From Kribbella catacumbae DSM 19601 (GTDB taxonomy: Bacteria > Actinomycetota > Actinomycetes > Propionibacteriales > Kribbellaceae), in assembly GCF_000372465.1 (NCBI RefSeq), contig NZ_AQUZ01000043.1, forward strand, positions 1-55,002: a stretch of 55,002 bases of DNA, given 5' to 3'. This document shows positions 15,995 through 24,310 of the stretch, one piece after another; the first letter of the stretch is position 1, and each line of letters opens with the position of its first letter. The notes beneath the pieces were generated by a model. That model ran no database searches and was not told the DNA's origin. It saw nothing but the letters and a program-made list of their open reading frames with translations. Both the position numbers and the translations under genes were made by a program.

Positions 15995-16125
15995 CTGGCC
16001 GGTAGGGCTGTGTCCGCTCGCTGGCCGGTAGGGCGGTGTCCGCTCGCTGGCCGGTAGGGCGGTGTCCGTCTGCTGGCAGGTAGAGCGGGTGTCCGTCTGC
16101 TGACGGGTAGGCGGATTACTGCTTG
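15995..16125. repeat. 26-bp tandem repeat array, five copies
   Basis: Units start at 15995, 16021, 16047, 16073 and 16100. The consensus begins CTGGCCGGTAGGGCGGTGTC and ends CGCTCG. The first three copies are nearly identical, and the last two have changes (CTGGCAGGTAGAGC, CTGACGGGTAGGCGG). There are no spacers, so it is a minisatellite and not a CRISPR array. It lies just downstream of the LysM gene. Confidence 0.85.
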
Positions 16126-16144
16126 TTGTGAGAGTGCGGGGAGG

Positions 16145-16669
16145 TCAGCGGACGGGGATCTGGAGGGTCTGGCCGGGGATCACGTCAGCGGGAGTACGGA
16201 GGTTGTTGAGGTCGGCGATCTTCTCGACGACCAGAGCCGGATCTTCGGTCGGGTTGATCTCTTGGGCGATGGACCACAGGGTCTGGCCGGCGCCGACCTC
16301 CACCTGAATGGTGTGGTCGTAGCGGGGCTGGCCGTCGAGGACGCCGGCGACACGGAGGCCGAGGACGGCGATGGCGGCGCCGAAGACCAGGATCGAGACG
16401 GTGGTCAGCAGAAGCTTGCCGCGGCGGGTCAGCTGGAGGGCCGACGGCTCGATCTCGGCGGACCAGGCGCGTGATCGGCGGGTCTGCACCGCGACCCGGG
16501 GCTGGGGGCCGAGGTCGGCGCCGGAGCAGGCGCGGACCGGGAGTGGCTCGGTGCTGGTGCCGGCGATCCGCCGCCGCCGGCGGGTCTCGCCGGGTGGCTG
16601 CGTCACCTCGGTCGCGGGCGTCGTCACGCCTGATGTCAGGGCTCCTGACGCCAGTGCCGCTGTGCTCAT
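16145..16669 (-). CDS. LysM-domain membrane protein next to lexA
   Basis: A 174-residue protein with a disordered N-terminal part rich in Thr, Pro and Arg, one transmembrane helix at about residues 87-110 (LLLTTVSILVFGAAIAVLGL), and a C-terminal LysM domain from about 125 (VEVGAGQTLWSIAQEINP ... NNLRTPADVIPGQTLQIPV). The LysM part would lie outside the membrane and bind peptidoglycan. Many actinobacteria carry such a gene divergent from lexA. In some relatives the divergent gene is a cell-division suppressor induced by DNA damage, so a similar role is possible here; that is inference. The LexA boxes at 16759-16788 lie 90 bp upstream. Confidence 0.88.
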   Translation of the reverse strand: MSTAALASGALTSGVTTPATEVTQPPGETRRRRRIAGTSTEPLPVRACSGADLGPQPRVAVQTRRSRAWSAEIEPSALQLTRRGKLLLTTVSILVFGAAIAVLGLRVAGVLDGQPRYDHTIQVEVGAGQTLWSIAQEINPTEDPALVVEKIADLNNLRTPADVIPGQTLQIPVR

Positions 16670-16758
16670 CGGATCCTCCAGACCTCGTTCTACGCTGTCG
16701 ATCCCTGTCTACCGGCCGCCGCCGACAGTTTTCGGTGGACCACCCGGGGCGACCGGCC

Positions 16759-16788
16759 CGAACACCTGTTCGATCGAACGCCTGTACG
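16759..16788. promoter_or_regulatory. Two adjacent SOS (LexA) boxes
   Basis: CGAACACCTGTTCG (16759-16772) is a perfect actinobacterial SOS box. CGAACGCCTGTACG (16775-16788) follows two bases later with one deviation. They sit in the divergent region between the LysM gene and lexA, closer to the LysM gene. Confidence 0.85.
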
Positions 16789-16881
16789 AATGATTAACCG
16801 ACAGCCGCCCAGGATGCAACCATTTCCAACCAGGACACGCCGTGGAAATTCCCGGCCGGCCAGGCCCTATAACCCGACACG

Positions 16882-16923
16882 CGAACAAACGTGCGAACCG
16901 ACACGCCTTCGAACAGATGTTTG
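16882..16923. promoter_or_regulatory. Two further SOS-box-like sites ahead of lexA
   Basis: CGAACAAACGTGCG (16882-16895) and CGAACAGATGTTTG (16910-16923) each keep the CGAAC half and most of the second half. They lie 91-132 bp before the lexA start codon, where LexA would control its own promoter. Confidence 0.7.
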
Positions 16924-17013
16924 AAGAATCTCAGGATTCGGTCTACGGTCTTCTCAGATCGACAAAGCCTGGCCGGTGCCCGACCGCCGGCCCGACCCGA
17001 GGAGTTGCCACCG

Positions 17014-17799
17014 ATGGCCAAGCCGCCGAGCGGTTCCAGCAAGGACGATCGCAGTACCGCGAGGCCCACTGACAAGGCCGTCGCCAAGACCGTGTCCGAG
17101 CTGCCCGACGGCCCCGCCGACGCCACCGGACTGACTCCGCGTCAGCGCCGGGTCCTCGACGTGATCCGCGACTCCGTCGACAGCCGCGGCTACCCGCCCT
17201 CGATGCGCGAGATCGGCGAGAAGGTCGGCCTGACCAGTTCCTCGTCGGTGTCCCACCAGCTGAAGGTGCTCGAGCAGAAGGGCCTGCTGCGCCGCGACCC
17301 GAACCGGCCGCGCGCGATCGAGGTTCGCTATCCGGCCGAGGTCGCCGACGCGGCCCGCCGGGGTTCGCTCGGCTCGGTGCGGCAGACGTCGTACGACGAG
17401 ACCGGTGCCGGCGACGCCCACCCGGCCGCGGTCTACGTGCCGGTGGTCGGCCAGATCGCCGCCGGTAATCCGATCCTGGCCGAGCAGGACATCGAGGACG
17501 TCTTCCCGTTGCCCAAGGCAATGGTTGGCGAAGGCACCTTGTTCATGCTGAAGGTCAAGGGTGAGTCGATGATCGAGGCGGCCATCTGCGATGGCGACTG
17601 GGTGGTCGTGCGGCAGGAGCAGACCGCGGAGAACGGTGACATCGTCGCTGCCATGATCGACGGCGAGGCGACCGTGAAGACGTTCAAGAAGACCGCGACC
17701 GAGATCCTGTTGCTGCCGCACAACCCGGCCTTCGAGCCGATCGACGGCAAGGATGCGGTCATTCTCGGAAAGGTCGTAACAGTTCTGCGGCGTGTCTGA
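17014..17799 (+). CDS. lexA: SOS-response repressor LexA
   Basis: A 261-residue LexA. It has an N-terminal disordered tail of about 35 residues, a winged helix-turn-helix (LTPRQRRVLDVIRDSVDSRG ... SVSHQLKVLEQKGLL), the autocleavage site Ala-Gly in VGQIAAGNPILAEQ, the catalytic Ser in VKGESMIEAAI and the catalytic Lys in GEATVKTFKK. RecA-stimulated self-cleavage would release the DNA-damage regulon. The start was chosen at 17014 because GAGGAG lies upstream and the SOS boxes must remain outside the gene. It is divergent from the LysM gene. Confidence 0.97.
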   Translation: MAKPPSGSSKDDRSTARPTDKAVAKTVSELPDGPADATGLTPRQRRVLDVIRDSVDSRGYPPSMREIGEKVGLTSSSSVSHQLKVLEQKGLLRRDPNRPRAIEVRYPAEVADAARRGSLGSVRQTSYDETGAGDAHPAAVYVPVVGQIAAGNPILAEQDIEDVFPLPKAMVGEGTLFMLKVKGESMIEAAICDGDWVVVRQEQTAENGDIVAAMIDGEATVKTFKKTATEILLLPHNPAFEPIDGKDAVILGKVVTVLRRV

Positions 17800-17838
17800 C
17801 ATCTCAGACGGCGCGCGGACTCGCGCGCGACATGTCAG
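17796..17838 (+). terminator. Terminator after lexA
   Basis: Nested inverted repeats: CTGACAT (17796-17802) with ATGTCAG (17832-17838) outside, and GCGCGCG (17811-17817) with CGCGCGC (17822-17828) inside. The structure begins at the lexA stop codon. Confidence 0.65.
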
Positions 17839-17847
17839 GATTGAGTT

Positions 17848-18360
17848 ATGACGACTGTCTATGACTTCAGCGCCACCCGGATCGAAGGCAGTGAACAGTC
17901 TCTTTCCGACTTCCGCGACCAGGTGCTCCTGGTGGTGAACACGGCATCGCAGTGCAGCCAGACGCCGCAGTACACCGGACTCCAGAAGCTCTACAAGACC
18001 TACCGTAAACAAGGCTTTACGGTGCTCGGTTTTCCCTGCGACCAGTTCGGACACCAGGAGCCTGGCGACGAGAACGAGATCGCGAACTTCTGTTCGACGA
18101 TCTACCACGTCACGTTCCCGATGTTCGCCAAGATCGACGTGAACGGTTCCAAGACGCTGCCGCTGTTCAACTGGCTGAAGCGTGAGCAGGGCGGCCTGCT
18201 CGGGGGCCGGATCAAGTGGAACTTCACCAAGTTCCTGATCGGCCGGGACGGGAGTGTGATCGCGCGCTACGCGCCGACAAACACCCCGGAGAAACTGGCG
18301 GACAGGATCGAGGCAGCACTGGCGGTGCCGGCACCGAGCCGGCGGGATGCGGGCGACTGA
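17848..18360 (+). CDS. Glutathione peroxidase family thiol peroxidase
   Basis: A 170-residue peroxidase that reduces hydroperoxides. The peroxidatic Cys is in VVNTASQCSQTPQYTGLQ, the Gln of the tetrad in GFPCDQFGHQEPG (which also supplies the likely resolving Cys) and the Trp in IKWNFTKFLI. Actinobacteria mostly lack glutathione, so the electron donor is probably thioredoxin or mycothiol-linked. The segment before TPQY is SQ where most members have GF, a small deviation close to the active site. It lies behind lexA on the same strand, but a terminator intervenes. Confidence 0.93.
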   Translation: MTTVYDFSATRIEGSEQSLSDFRDQVLLVVNTASQCSQTPQYTGLQKLYKTYRKQGFTVLGFPCDQFGHQEPGDENEIANFCSTIYHVTFPMFAKIDVNGSKTLPLFNWLKREQGGLLGGRIKWNFTKFLIGRDGSVIARYAPTNTPEKLADRIEAALAVPAPSRRDAGD

Positions 18361-18376
18361 CCAACCGGCGGTAGCT

Positions 18377-18411
18377 GGCATCGATTCCGGGTCACCGGTG
18401 GAATCGATGCC
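18377..18411 (+). terminator. Intrinsic terminator after the peroxidase gene
   Basis: GGCATCGATTCC (18377-18388) and GGAATCGATGCC (18400-18411) form a perfect 12-bp stem with an 11-nt loop, followed by GTTCTTTTG. This is one of the few hairpins here with a T-rich tail. Confidence 0.88.
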
Positions 18412-18580
18412 GTTCTTTTGTCTGCGACAGTGAGTCATCCCCCGTCGCACTGCAAACCAACTCTGCGCGTATTTCCTGATCGAACGGTCTTACGGCCACG
18501 CCCGAAATCAGGCGGCTGACGCCTGGCGTTACGGCCATGACCGTTATACGGTCTGGGAAACCGTCGCAGGGAGATCCGCC

Positions 18581-20938
18581 ATGATTCCGCGCCGTAGCCG
18601 ACTTCAGCGTGCCTTTGATTCCGCTTCCCACCCCTCGCCGCCTCATCCCGCCCGCCGTCGACGACCCTTCCGACACGGCGCACTGGTGCTGCTCGCGGCG
18701 CTGGCCATGCTCGGGACGAGCGTCGTACCGGTCGCCGCGCAGGCGGCCGCGCCTCCCGATGTCATCACCAATCTCGGTGCGCCTCTCACCTCGTTGACGG
18801 TGATGGAAGGCGCCTTCGGCCGCGAGCCGGACGGGCGCGATGTCGTCTACGCCGTGCCCGCCGGTGAGAACGCCCAGCTCAACGTCGTCGACGTGCACAG
18901 TCGACAACGGCTGCGGGCCATCCCACTCCCCGGCGCGGCAGGCGCCTGGGCGATCACCGTCGCAAGCGACGGCAGCGTGTACGTCGGCAGCTACGCCAAC
19001 GCACACCTGTATCGCTACCGCCCCGAGACCGGCACCGTCACCGACCTCGGTCAGCCGATCCCCGGCGAGTCGTCGATGTACGGCCTCACCCCCGGTCGCG
19101 ACGGCTCCGTGTATGCCGGGACGTATCCGAACGCGCACGCGTTCAAGTACGACCCGACGACCAACCAGGTCACCGACTACGGCTCGCTGGATCCGGTCCA
19201 GCAGTACGTCCGGGCCGCCGTGTACGACCCCGACCGTAACGCGCTGTTCGCCGGCCTGGCGACTCCGGTCGCGAAGCTGATTCGCATCGATCTGGACACC
19301 GGCACCAAGGAGGACATCACTCCCCCAGGGCTGACGGCCAAGGACTTCCAGGACCTCGACTATGCGAACGGCCGGGTCTTCGGCAACGCCAGCGGCCGTC
19401 TCGTGGTGTTCGACGCAGCCACGGGGAAACAGGTCATCTACACCGACACCACTACTGGCAGTCCGGTCACCGAGTACCCGATCGGAGCCCGTGGCGTCTC
19501 GGCCGCCGGCCCCGGTGGCGTGTACTTCACCAACAGCCTGGCTCTCACCCGCTACGACCCGGCGACCGACACGGTCGGCCCGGTCGCGTCAGGCGTCCGC
19601 ATCACCCGAGGCGCCGCGATCGGCTACGGCTGGATCACCGACAACGGCCAGCCGATGCTGTACGGCCTGGGCGGCAACTACTCCGGTGGAACGTGGCGCT
19701 ACAACCCGGCGACCGGCGTACTGGAGCAGTGGAGTTCGCCGTTCCAATACGTGCCTACGCCTTTGATGCACACGATCGCGGATCCGGTCACGGGCAAGAT
19801 CCTGATCAACGCCTTCCTCAACGGATCCACCGCCAGCTACGACCCGGTCACCGCGCGGACGACGCTGACCGCCCGGCAAGGCCAGGTCGAGGGCTGGTCC
19901 TGGGATTCCACCAACAAGCTGTACGTCGGTATCTATCCGTACGGCCAGTTGTCGGCCTGGGATCCGAACCAGCCCGCAAGCCCAACAAATCCACGGGTTC
20001 TCTTCAGTCTGGTCGACAGCCACCTGCAGAACCGGCCGGTCTCGGTCATTCCAGCGGGAGATCGCGTCTACCTGGGCACGACGCCCGCGTACGGCGAGTA
20101 CGGCGGCGCGCTGACCGTCTACACCATCTCGACCGGAAACCTGGCCGTCCATCGCAACATCGTCGTCGACCAGACCATTGCGTCGATCCAGCCGGTCGGA
20201 TCGGCCGTCTGGGCAGGCTCCAGCATCGAGAGCGGGCAGGGCACGGAGCCGCGAGCGACCGAGGCGCATCTGGTCAAGGTCGACCCGACGACGGGCACGG
20301 TGACGACGGACGTCGTACCGGTACCGGGTGCGGCCAGCATCACCGAGCTGAACCTCGGTCCCGATGGCAATCTGTGGGGCCTGGCCGATGGGACGGTCTT
20401 CGTCGCAAACGCGTCGACGGGTGAGGTCCTCCGCCGGATTCCCGTCTTCACCGCGGGGACCGGAGCCGCCGACGGAGCCATGTCGTGGCGCGATGGATAC
20501 CTGTACGCCGTCGCGGGTGGCCGGTTGTTCATGGTGGACAGCCTTACCGGCACGAAGACGGTCCTGCGCGACCACGGCCTCTACCGGCTCACGCAAGCAC
20601 CGACCGGCATCTACTACATGCTGCTCCGGCCGGACGGCTACACGAACCAGACCAACCTGGCTTCCTACACTCCGCCGGTCGACCCCTGTCCGAAGTCCGA
20701 TCTGCGGGCGACTGTCTGGACCGGCAACATCGATAGCAAGGTGGCGAACCGCCATCTGCGTTACGGCTGCACGCTCATCGATGACCTGCCGGACGCCAAG
20801 GCCGAATGGCCGAACCATAGGGCCTATGTCACCGCCGTCGGCGCCAAGGTCACTCAACTGGTGCAGGCCGGCTTGATCACCTATTCGGAGGGCTTCGCAA
20901 TCCTGCACGCCGCGAACCGCTCGGATGTGGGCCGTTAG
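18581..20938 (+). CDS. Secreted beta-propeller protein with C-terminal FIMAH-like segment
   Basis: A 785-residue exported protein. After a basic N-terminus comes a hydrophobic signal segment (GALVLLAALAMLGTSVVPVA, about residues 33-52). The bulk is a beta-propeller built from repeats such as VYVGSYANAHLYRYRPETG, VYAGTYPNAHAFKYDPTT and LFVGL-type blades with Asp/Gly turns, of the quinoprotein/YVTN type. No PQQ-binding or catalytic residues stand out. The final 70 residues (VANRHLRYGCTLIDDLPDAK ... LVQAGLITYSEGFAILHAA) resemble the small helical FIMAH-type domain at the end of other actinobacterial exoproteins. GGGAG precedes the ATG. A carbohydrate-binding or lyase role is possible but not shown. 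Confidence 0.82.
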   Translation: MIPRRSRLQRAFDSASHPSPPHPARRRRPFRHGALVLLAALAMLGTSVVPVAAQAAAPPDVITNLGAPLTSLTVMEGAFGREPDGRDVVYAVPAGENAQLNVVDVHSRQRLRAIPLPGAAGAWAITVASDGSVYVGSYANAHLYRYRPETGTVTDLGQPIPGESSMYGLTPGRDGSVYAGTYPNAHAFKYDPTTNQVTDYGSLDPVQQYVRAAVYDPDRNALFAGLATPVAKLIRIDLDTGTKEDITPPGLTAKDFQDLDYANGRVFGNASGRLVVFDAATGKQVIYTDTTTGSPVTEYPIGARGVSAAGPGGVYFTNSLALTRYDPATDTVGPVASGVRITRGAAIGYGWITDNGQPMLYGLGGNYSGGTWRYNPATGVLEQWSSPFQYVPTPLMHTIADPVTGKILINAFLNGSTASYDPVTARTTLTARQGQVEGWSWDSTNKLYVGIYPYGQLSAWDPNQPASPTNPRVLFSLVDSHLQNRPVSVIPAGDRVYLGTTPAYGEYGGALTVYTISTGNLAVHRNIVVDQTIASIQPVGSAVWAGSSIESGQGTEPRATEAHLVKVDPTTGTVTTDVVPVPGAASITELNLGPDGNLWGLADGTVFVANASTGEVLRRIPVFTAGTGAADGAMSWRDGYLYAVAGGRLFMVDSLTGTKTVLRDHGLYRLTQAPTGIYYMLLRPDGYTNQTNLASYTPPVDPCPKSDLRATVWTGNIDSKVANRHLRYGCTLIDDLPDAKAEWPNHRAYVTAVGAKVTQLVQAGLITYSEGFAILHAANRSDVGR

Positions 20939-20950
20939 CAACAACCGGCG

Positions 20951-21919
20951 TTAGCGAACAACCGAAGCCGGGTCGATGTCCAGACGGAGGCCCCGCCACA
21001 CCGGGTGGCGGAGCCGCCCGTCGCCGGCCCAGCCGGAATAGGTGACCTCGGCAACCAACAGCGGGTCGAGCCAGTGCGCGGCCCGGCGGTCGGCATTCGG
21101 GATGGTGGAGGTGTCGAACGGCGGGGTGTCGATCTCGAGAGCGGCGAGCTCGGCACTCAGCACCTCCAGCATGGCGAAGTCGAGGCCGGAGCCGACCTTG
21201 CCGACCAGCACAAGTTCCCCGCCGGGCGAGTCGTAGGCACCGCAGTACAGGGAGCCGATTCGGCCTTCGCGGTTGCCTTCGCCAGGATGCCAGCCGCAGA
21301 GGATGACGTCGCGGGTGAGCACGGGCTTGACCTTGATCCAGTCCGAGCTGCGTTTGCCCGGCAGGTACCGCGACTTGCGCCGTTTGGCGACGACGCCTTC
21401 CAGCCCGGTCGAAGCCGACAACTCCAGTGCCTCGTCGGCATCGGAGTACGCCGGTGGCACCTCCCAGAACGGGTCGCCGATGTCGAGCGAGTCGAGTAGC
21501 GCCCGGCGATCGTCGTACGTTGCCTCTAGCAACGAGCGGCCGGCGAACCGGAGTACGTCGAAGACCCGGACGGAGACCGGGACCTGCTTGATCAGGTGGG
21601 TCAGCTGGCGCCGGTCGCGGACGTGCATCCGCCGTTGCAGCAGGCCGAACGACGGCGCTCCGGACTCGTCGAGGGTGACGATCTCGCCATCCAGCACCGC
21701 GGGCAGCTCCAGCCCTGGCGCCTGCGCGAGCCCGACCAGCTCCGGATATCCGCCGGAGACGTCGCGGCTGTTGCGCGACCACAACCGGCAGCCCGTCTCG
21801 TCGACCTCGGCGATCACCCGGATGCCGTCCCACTTCATCTCGTACGACCAGCCCGGTCCGGACGGCATCTTCCCGAGCGCAGCCATCATCGGCAGCACCG
21901 GCGGCGCGGTCCCGGACAT
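20951..21919 (-). CDS. ATP-dependent DNA ligase (LigD/LigC-type catalytic domain)
   Basis: A 322-residue ligase comprising the adenylation and oligonucleotide-binding domains. The lysine that takes AMP is Lys29 in YEMKWDGIRVIAEVD. Further nucleotidyltransferase motifs are RLWSRNSRDV (III region), LDGEIVTLDE (IV), EGVVAKRRKSRYLPGKRSSDWIKVKP (IV-V). The OB fold follows (LVGKVGSGLDFAMLE) with motif VI near LRHPVWRGLRLD. Actinobacteria use such enzymes in non-homologous end joining and gap repair beside the NAD-dependent replicative ligase. No Ku or primase gene is adjacent, so the pathway is uncertain. It follows the helicase gene on the same strand after 38 bp, which suggests a repair operon. 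Confidence 0.93.
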   Translation of the reverse strand: MSGTAPPVLPMMAALGKMPSGPGWSYEMKWDGIRVIAEVDETGCRLWSRNSRDVSGGYPELVGLAQAPGLELPAVLDGEIVTLDESGAPSFGLLQRRMHVRDRRQLTHLIKQVPVSVRVFDVLRFAGRSLLEATYDDRRALLDSLDIGDPFWEVPPAYSDADEALELSASTGLEGVVAKRRKSRYLPGKRSSDWIKVKPVLTRDVILCGWHPGEGNREGRIGSLYCGAYDSPGGELVLVGKVGSGLDFAMLEVLSAELAALEIDTPPFDTSTIPNADRRAAHWLDPLLVAEVTYSGWAGDGRLRHPVWRGLRLDIDPASVVR

Positions 21920-21957
21920 GGCGGATCAACGCCCCGGGTCAGCAGCGCGGGGCATCT

Positions 21958-23946
21958 TCAGTCCTGGAGTCTCTTCAAGGCGCCGAGCACCTTCTCACGA
22001 TCGGCTGTCGGCCACATCGGAGGCAAGGAGGCGCGCAGGTAACCGCCGTACCGGGCGGTGACGATGCGGGGGTCGAGGATCGCGACCACCCCGCGATCGC
22101 TGGTCCGGCGGATCAGCCGGCCGGTGCCCTGGGCAAGCAGCAAGGCGGCATGCGTCGCGGCGACCGCCATGAAGCCGTTGCCGCCCGCTTCGTCGACGGC
22201 TCGCTGCCGGGCAGCCATCAGGGGCTCGTCGGGCCGCGGGAACGGCACCCGGTCGATGATCACCAGGTTGCAGGTCGACCCCGGTACGTCGATGCCCTGC
22301 CACAGCGACAGCGTGCCGAAGAGCGAGGTTTCCGGATCGTCCACGAACTCCCGCGACAACTCCCCCAGCTGCGCGTCGCCCTGGCAAAGCACCTTCAGGT
22401 CGGTGGCCTCGCGGACAGCGGCCGTCGCCGCCTCGGCCGCGCGCCGGGACGAGAACAACCCGAGCGTCCGCCCGCCGGCGGCGGTGATCAGGTCGATGAT
22501 CTCGTCGAACTGCTTCTTGCCCAGCCCGTCGCGATGCGGCGGCGGCAGGTGCTTGGCGACGTACAGAATGCCCTGCTTCTCGTACTCGAACGGGGAGCCG
22601 ACGTCGAGTCCGCGCCACGGCAGCGGGCCGGTCTCCGAGTCGGTGTCCACCGAGGGCATCTCGTCGGAGGCGTCCAGCTTGTCGGCCGGCCGCAGCCCGA
22701 CCTGCCGGGCGATCGCGTCGAAGTCGCCGCCGAGAGTGAGCGTCGCCGAAGTCAGTACGACGGTGCGGTCCTTCAGCACCAACTCGCGCAGCAGCCCGGC
22801 GACGGTGAGCGGCGCGATCCGCAGCTCTCGGCCGAACCTGTCCCGGTCGACCAGCCAGACGACATCCAGGTCGCTCAGCGCGGCGACCCGCTCGGCGACG
22901 TCGAAGATCTCCTTCACCGCGCCCTTGGACTGCCGCTTGGCGCCGTCGGGGTCGTCGTCCTTGTCGTCGGACTTCTTGTTCAGGTCCGAGTACACGCCGC
23001 GGGCCGCGTCGCGAACCAGAGCGGCCGCCTCCAGGGCGGCGCCGTTGGCCGCCTCGATCCGGCCTTCGCGGGTTTCGTCGAGCGCCGCCCGGAGCGCGTC
23101 CGACGCATCGATCAGGTCGTCGGCCTTGTCGTCATCGATGAACCGGCGAGCCCGCTTGGCGGCCCGCTCGACCATCTGCGGCGACAACTCGTCCCCGGCC
23201 GCGCCGGTGACCCGGGCCGGCAGCTCATGCGCCTCGTCCACGATCACCACGTCGTGCTCAGGCAGGACGGTGCGGTTCTCGAACGCGTCGATCGAGAGCA
23301 ACGCGTGGTTGGTGATGACGATGTCGGCCTTGCGCGCCTGCTCCTTGGCCTTCTCGGCGAAGCACTCGTCGCCGTACGGGCACTTCTGGGCGCCGAGGCA
23401 CTCGCGGGCGGTGATCGCGACCTGCTGCCAGGCCTGGTACTGATGCGAGGGCGCGTGATCCCGGTCGCCGGCCTCGCCGTCGCGCAGCTGCTGCTCGGCC
23501 CAGTCGCGCAGCTCGAGCACCTGCTGGCCGGTCGCTCCCGCCGGCGGTACGTCGATCAGCATGCCGTCGTCGTCGGGCGCTCCTTCGCGGATGCGATGCA
23601 GGCAGGCGTAGTTGTTGCGGCCCTTCTGGATCGCGTACGACGGGCGGCGCGGCAGCAGCTTCTCGGTGGCGTCGAGCAGAGCCGGTACGTCGCGGTCGAC
23701 CAGCTGCGACTGGAGGGTGAGGGTCGCCGTGGAGACCACGACGCGGCGGCCTTCCACGGCGTGTATCAGGGCCGGGACCAGATAGCCGAGGGACTTTCCG
23801 GTGCCGGTGCCGGCTTGGATTAAGAGGTGGGATCCGTCGTGCATGGATCCGTCCACCGCTTCGACCATCTCGACCTGGCCGGGACGCGTCTGACCACCGA
23901 TCCCGGAGACCGCGGCCTCCAGCAGTTCCCGCACTTCAACACCCAC
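21958..23946 (-). CDS. dinG: DinG/XPD-type ATP-dependent DNA helicase
   Basis: A 662-residue superfamily 2 helicase with a 5'-3' polarity expected for the family. Walker A is in LLIQAGTGTGKSLGYLVPAL near residue 46 and the DEAH box is in HDVVIVDEAHELPARV. Four cysteines between them (NNYACLHRIREG, ECLGAQKCPYGDECFAEKA) are placed like the iron-sulfur cluster ligands of XPD/DinG. The C-terminal motifs include LSLWQGIDVPGS and GTGRLIRRTSDRGVV. A small acidic insertion (KKSDDKDDDPDGAKRQSKG) interrupts the middle. No SOS box is visible upstream. It probably shares a transcript with the DNA ligase. Confidence 0.94.
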   Translation of the reverse strand: MGVEVRELLEAAVSGIGGQTRPGQVEMVEAVDGSMHDGSHLLIQAGTGTGKSLGYLVPALIHAVEGRRVVVSTATLTLQSQLVDRDVPALLDATEKLLPRRPSYAIQKGRNNYACLHRIREGAPDDDGMLIDVPPAGATGQQVLELRDWAEQQLRDGEAGDRDHAPSHQYQAWQQVAITARECLGAQKCPYGDECFAEKAKEQARKADIVITNHALLSIDAFENRTVLPEHDVVIVDEAHELPARVTGAAGDELSPQMVERAAKRARRFIDDDKADDLIDASDALRAALDETREGRIEAANGAALEAAALVRDAARGVYSDLNKKSDDKDDDPDGAKRQSKGAVKEIFDVAERVAALSDLDVVWLVDRDRFGRELRIAPLTVAGLLRELVLKDRTVVLTSATLTLGGDFDAIARQVGLRPADKLDASDEMPSVDTDSETGPLPWRGLDVGSPFEYEKQGILYVAKHLPPPHRDGLGKKQFDEIIDLITAAGGRTLGLFSSRRAAEAATAAVREATDLKVLCQGDAQLGELSREFVDDPETSLFGTLSLWQGIDVPGSTCNLVIIDRVPFPRPDEPLMAARQRAVDEAGGNGFMAVAATHAALLLAQGTGRLIRRTSDRGVVAILDPRIVTARYGGYLRASLPPMWPTADREKVLGALKRLQD

Positions 23947-24083
23947 CGCATCACCCTAGCTGGATCCGCGGACAGTTTCCGCCGAAGGGCTGAGGGTGTG
24001 GATAAGTAGCCGAGTGGTACAGCGGGCGTCGTACTAGCGGAGTCCGGTCCACCAGCCAGCTCCTGCATCAGGCAACTCCTCAT

Positions 24084-24120
24084 GGCAGGGCGGTGACAGG
24101 TTGCCGACAGAAGCCCTGCC
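24084..24120. promoter_or_regulatory. Inverted repeat upstream of the peptide operon
   Basis: GGCAGGGC (24084-24091) and GCCCTGCC (24113-24120) are an 8-bp perfect inverted repeat with a 21-bp spacer, about 100 bp ahead of the first start codon of the operon. It could be an operator or a leader hairpin. I see no convincing -35/-10 pair in 23947-24220. Confidence 0.35.
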
Positions 24121-24220
24121 TATGGTCCATTCACTTGCGGGCATGAGGGCATCGCAGGCTCGCGACTGCTCGACCACTTTGCGCTGTGGCGCCCGAGGTG
24201 CCTTCACAGAGAGGATCGCC

Positions 24221-24310
24221 ATGCTGGATCATCTTGCCGACATTGCCGTCACAGTGCCCCGGGCGATTCCAGCTCTGGCTATCCAGCTCCGGCCAGGAAT
24301 CTGCCCATGA
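24221..24310 (+). CDS. 29-residue leader ORF translationally coupled to the MauE-like gene
   Basis: ATG at 24221 preceded by AGAGAGG; the frame runs for 29 codons (MLDHLADIAVTVPRAI then PALAIQLRPGICP), and its TGA overlaps the ATG of the next gene in an ATGA. The overlap and ribosome site suggest real translation, because the next gene has no separate strong site. The peptide is mildly hydrophobic with one cysteine near its end. It could be a coupling leader, or a small functional peptide whose M-x-x-(H/Y)-L start recalls the precursor at 27442. No family is recognised. Confidence 0.5.
   Translation: MLDHLADIAVTVPRAIPALAIQLRPGICP

Larger units (their letters stand above)
15229..16144. other. 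Non-coding interval of about 0.9 kb with repeats
   Basis: Open frames here have no ribosome sites, no recognisable domains and a composition of Pro/Arg/Ser/Gly typical of GC-rich shadow frames, so I call no gene. The interval holds one ~59-bp palindromic element (15509-15569) and a 26-bp tandem array (15995-16125), both listed separately. It separates two convergent genes. Confidence 0.6.

Noticed and set aside
15995..16125. Possible CRISPR array
   Set aside because: The 26-bp units are directly adjacent with no unique spacers, and no cas genes are present.
24000..24060. AGCCGAGTGGTACAGCG string resembling the D-arm of a tRNA
   Set aside because: No T-arm GGTTCGAAT sequence and no acceptor stem can be formed around it.
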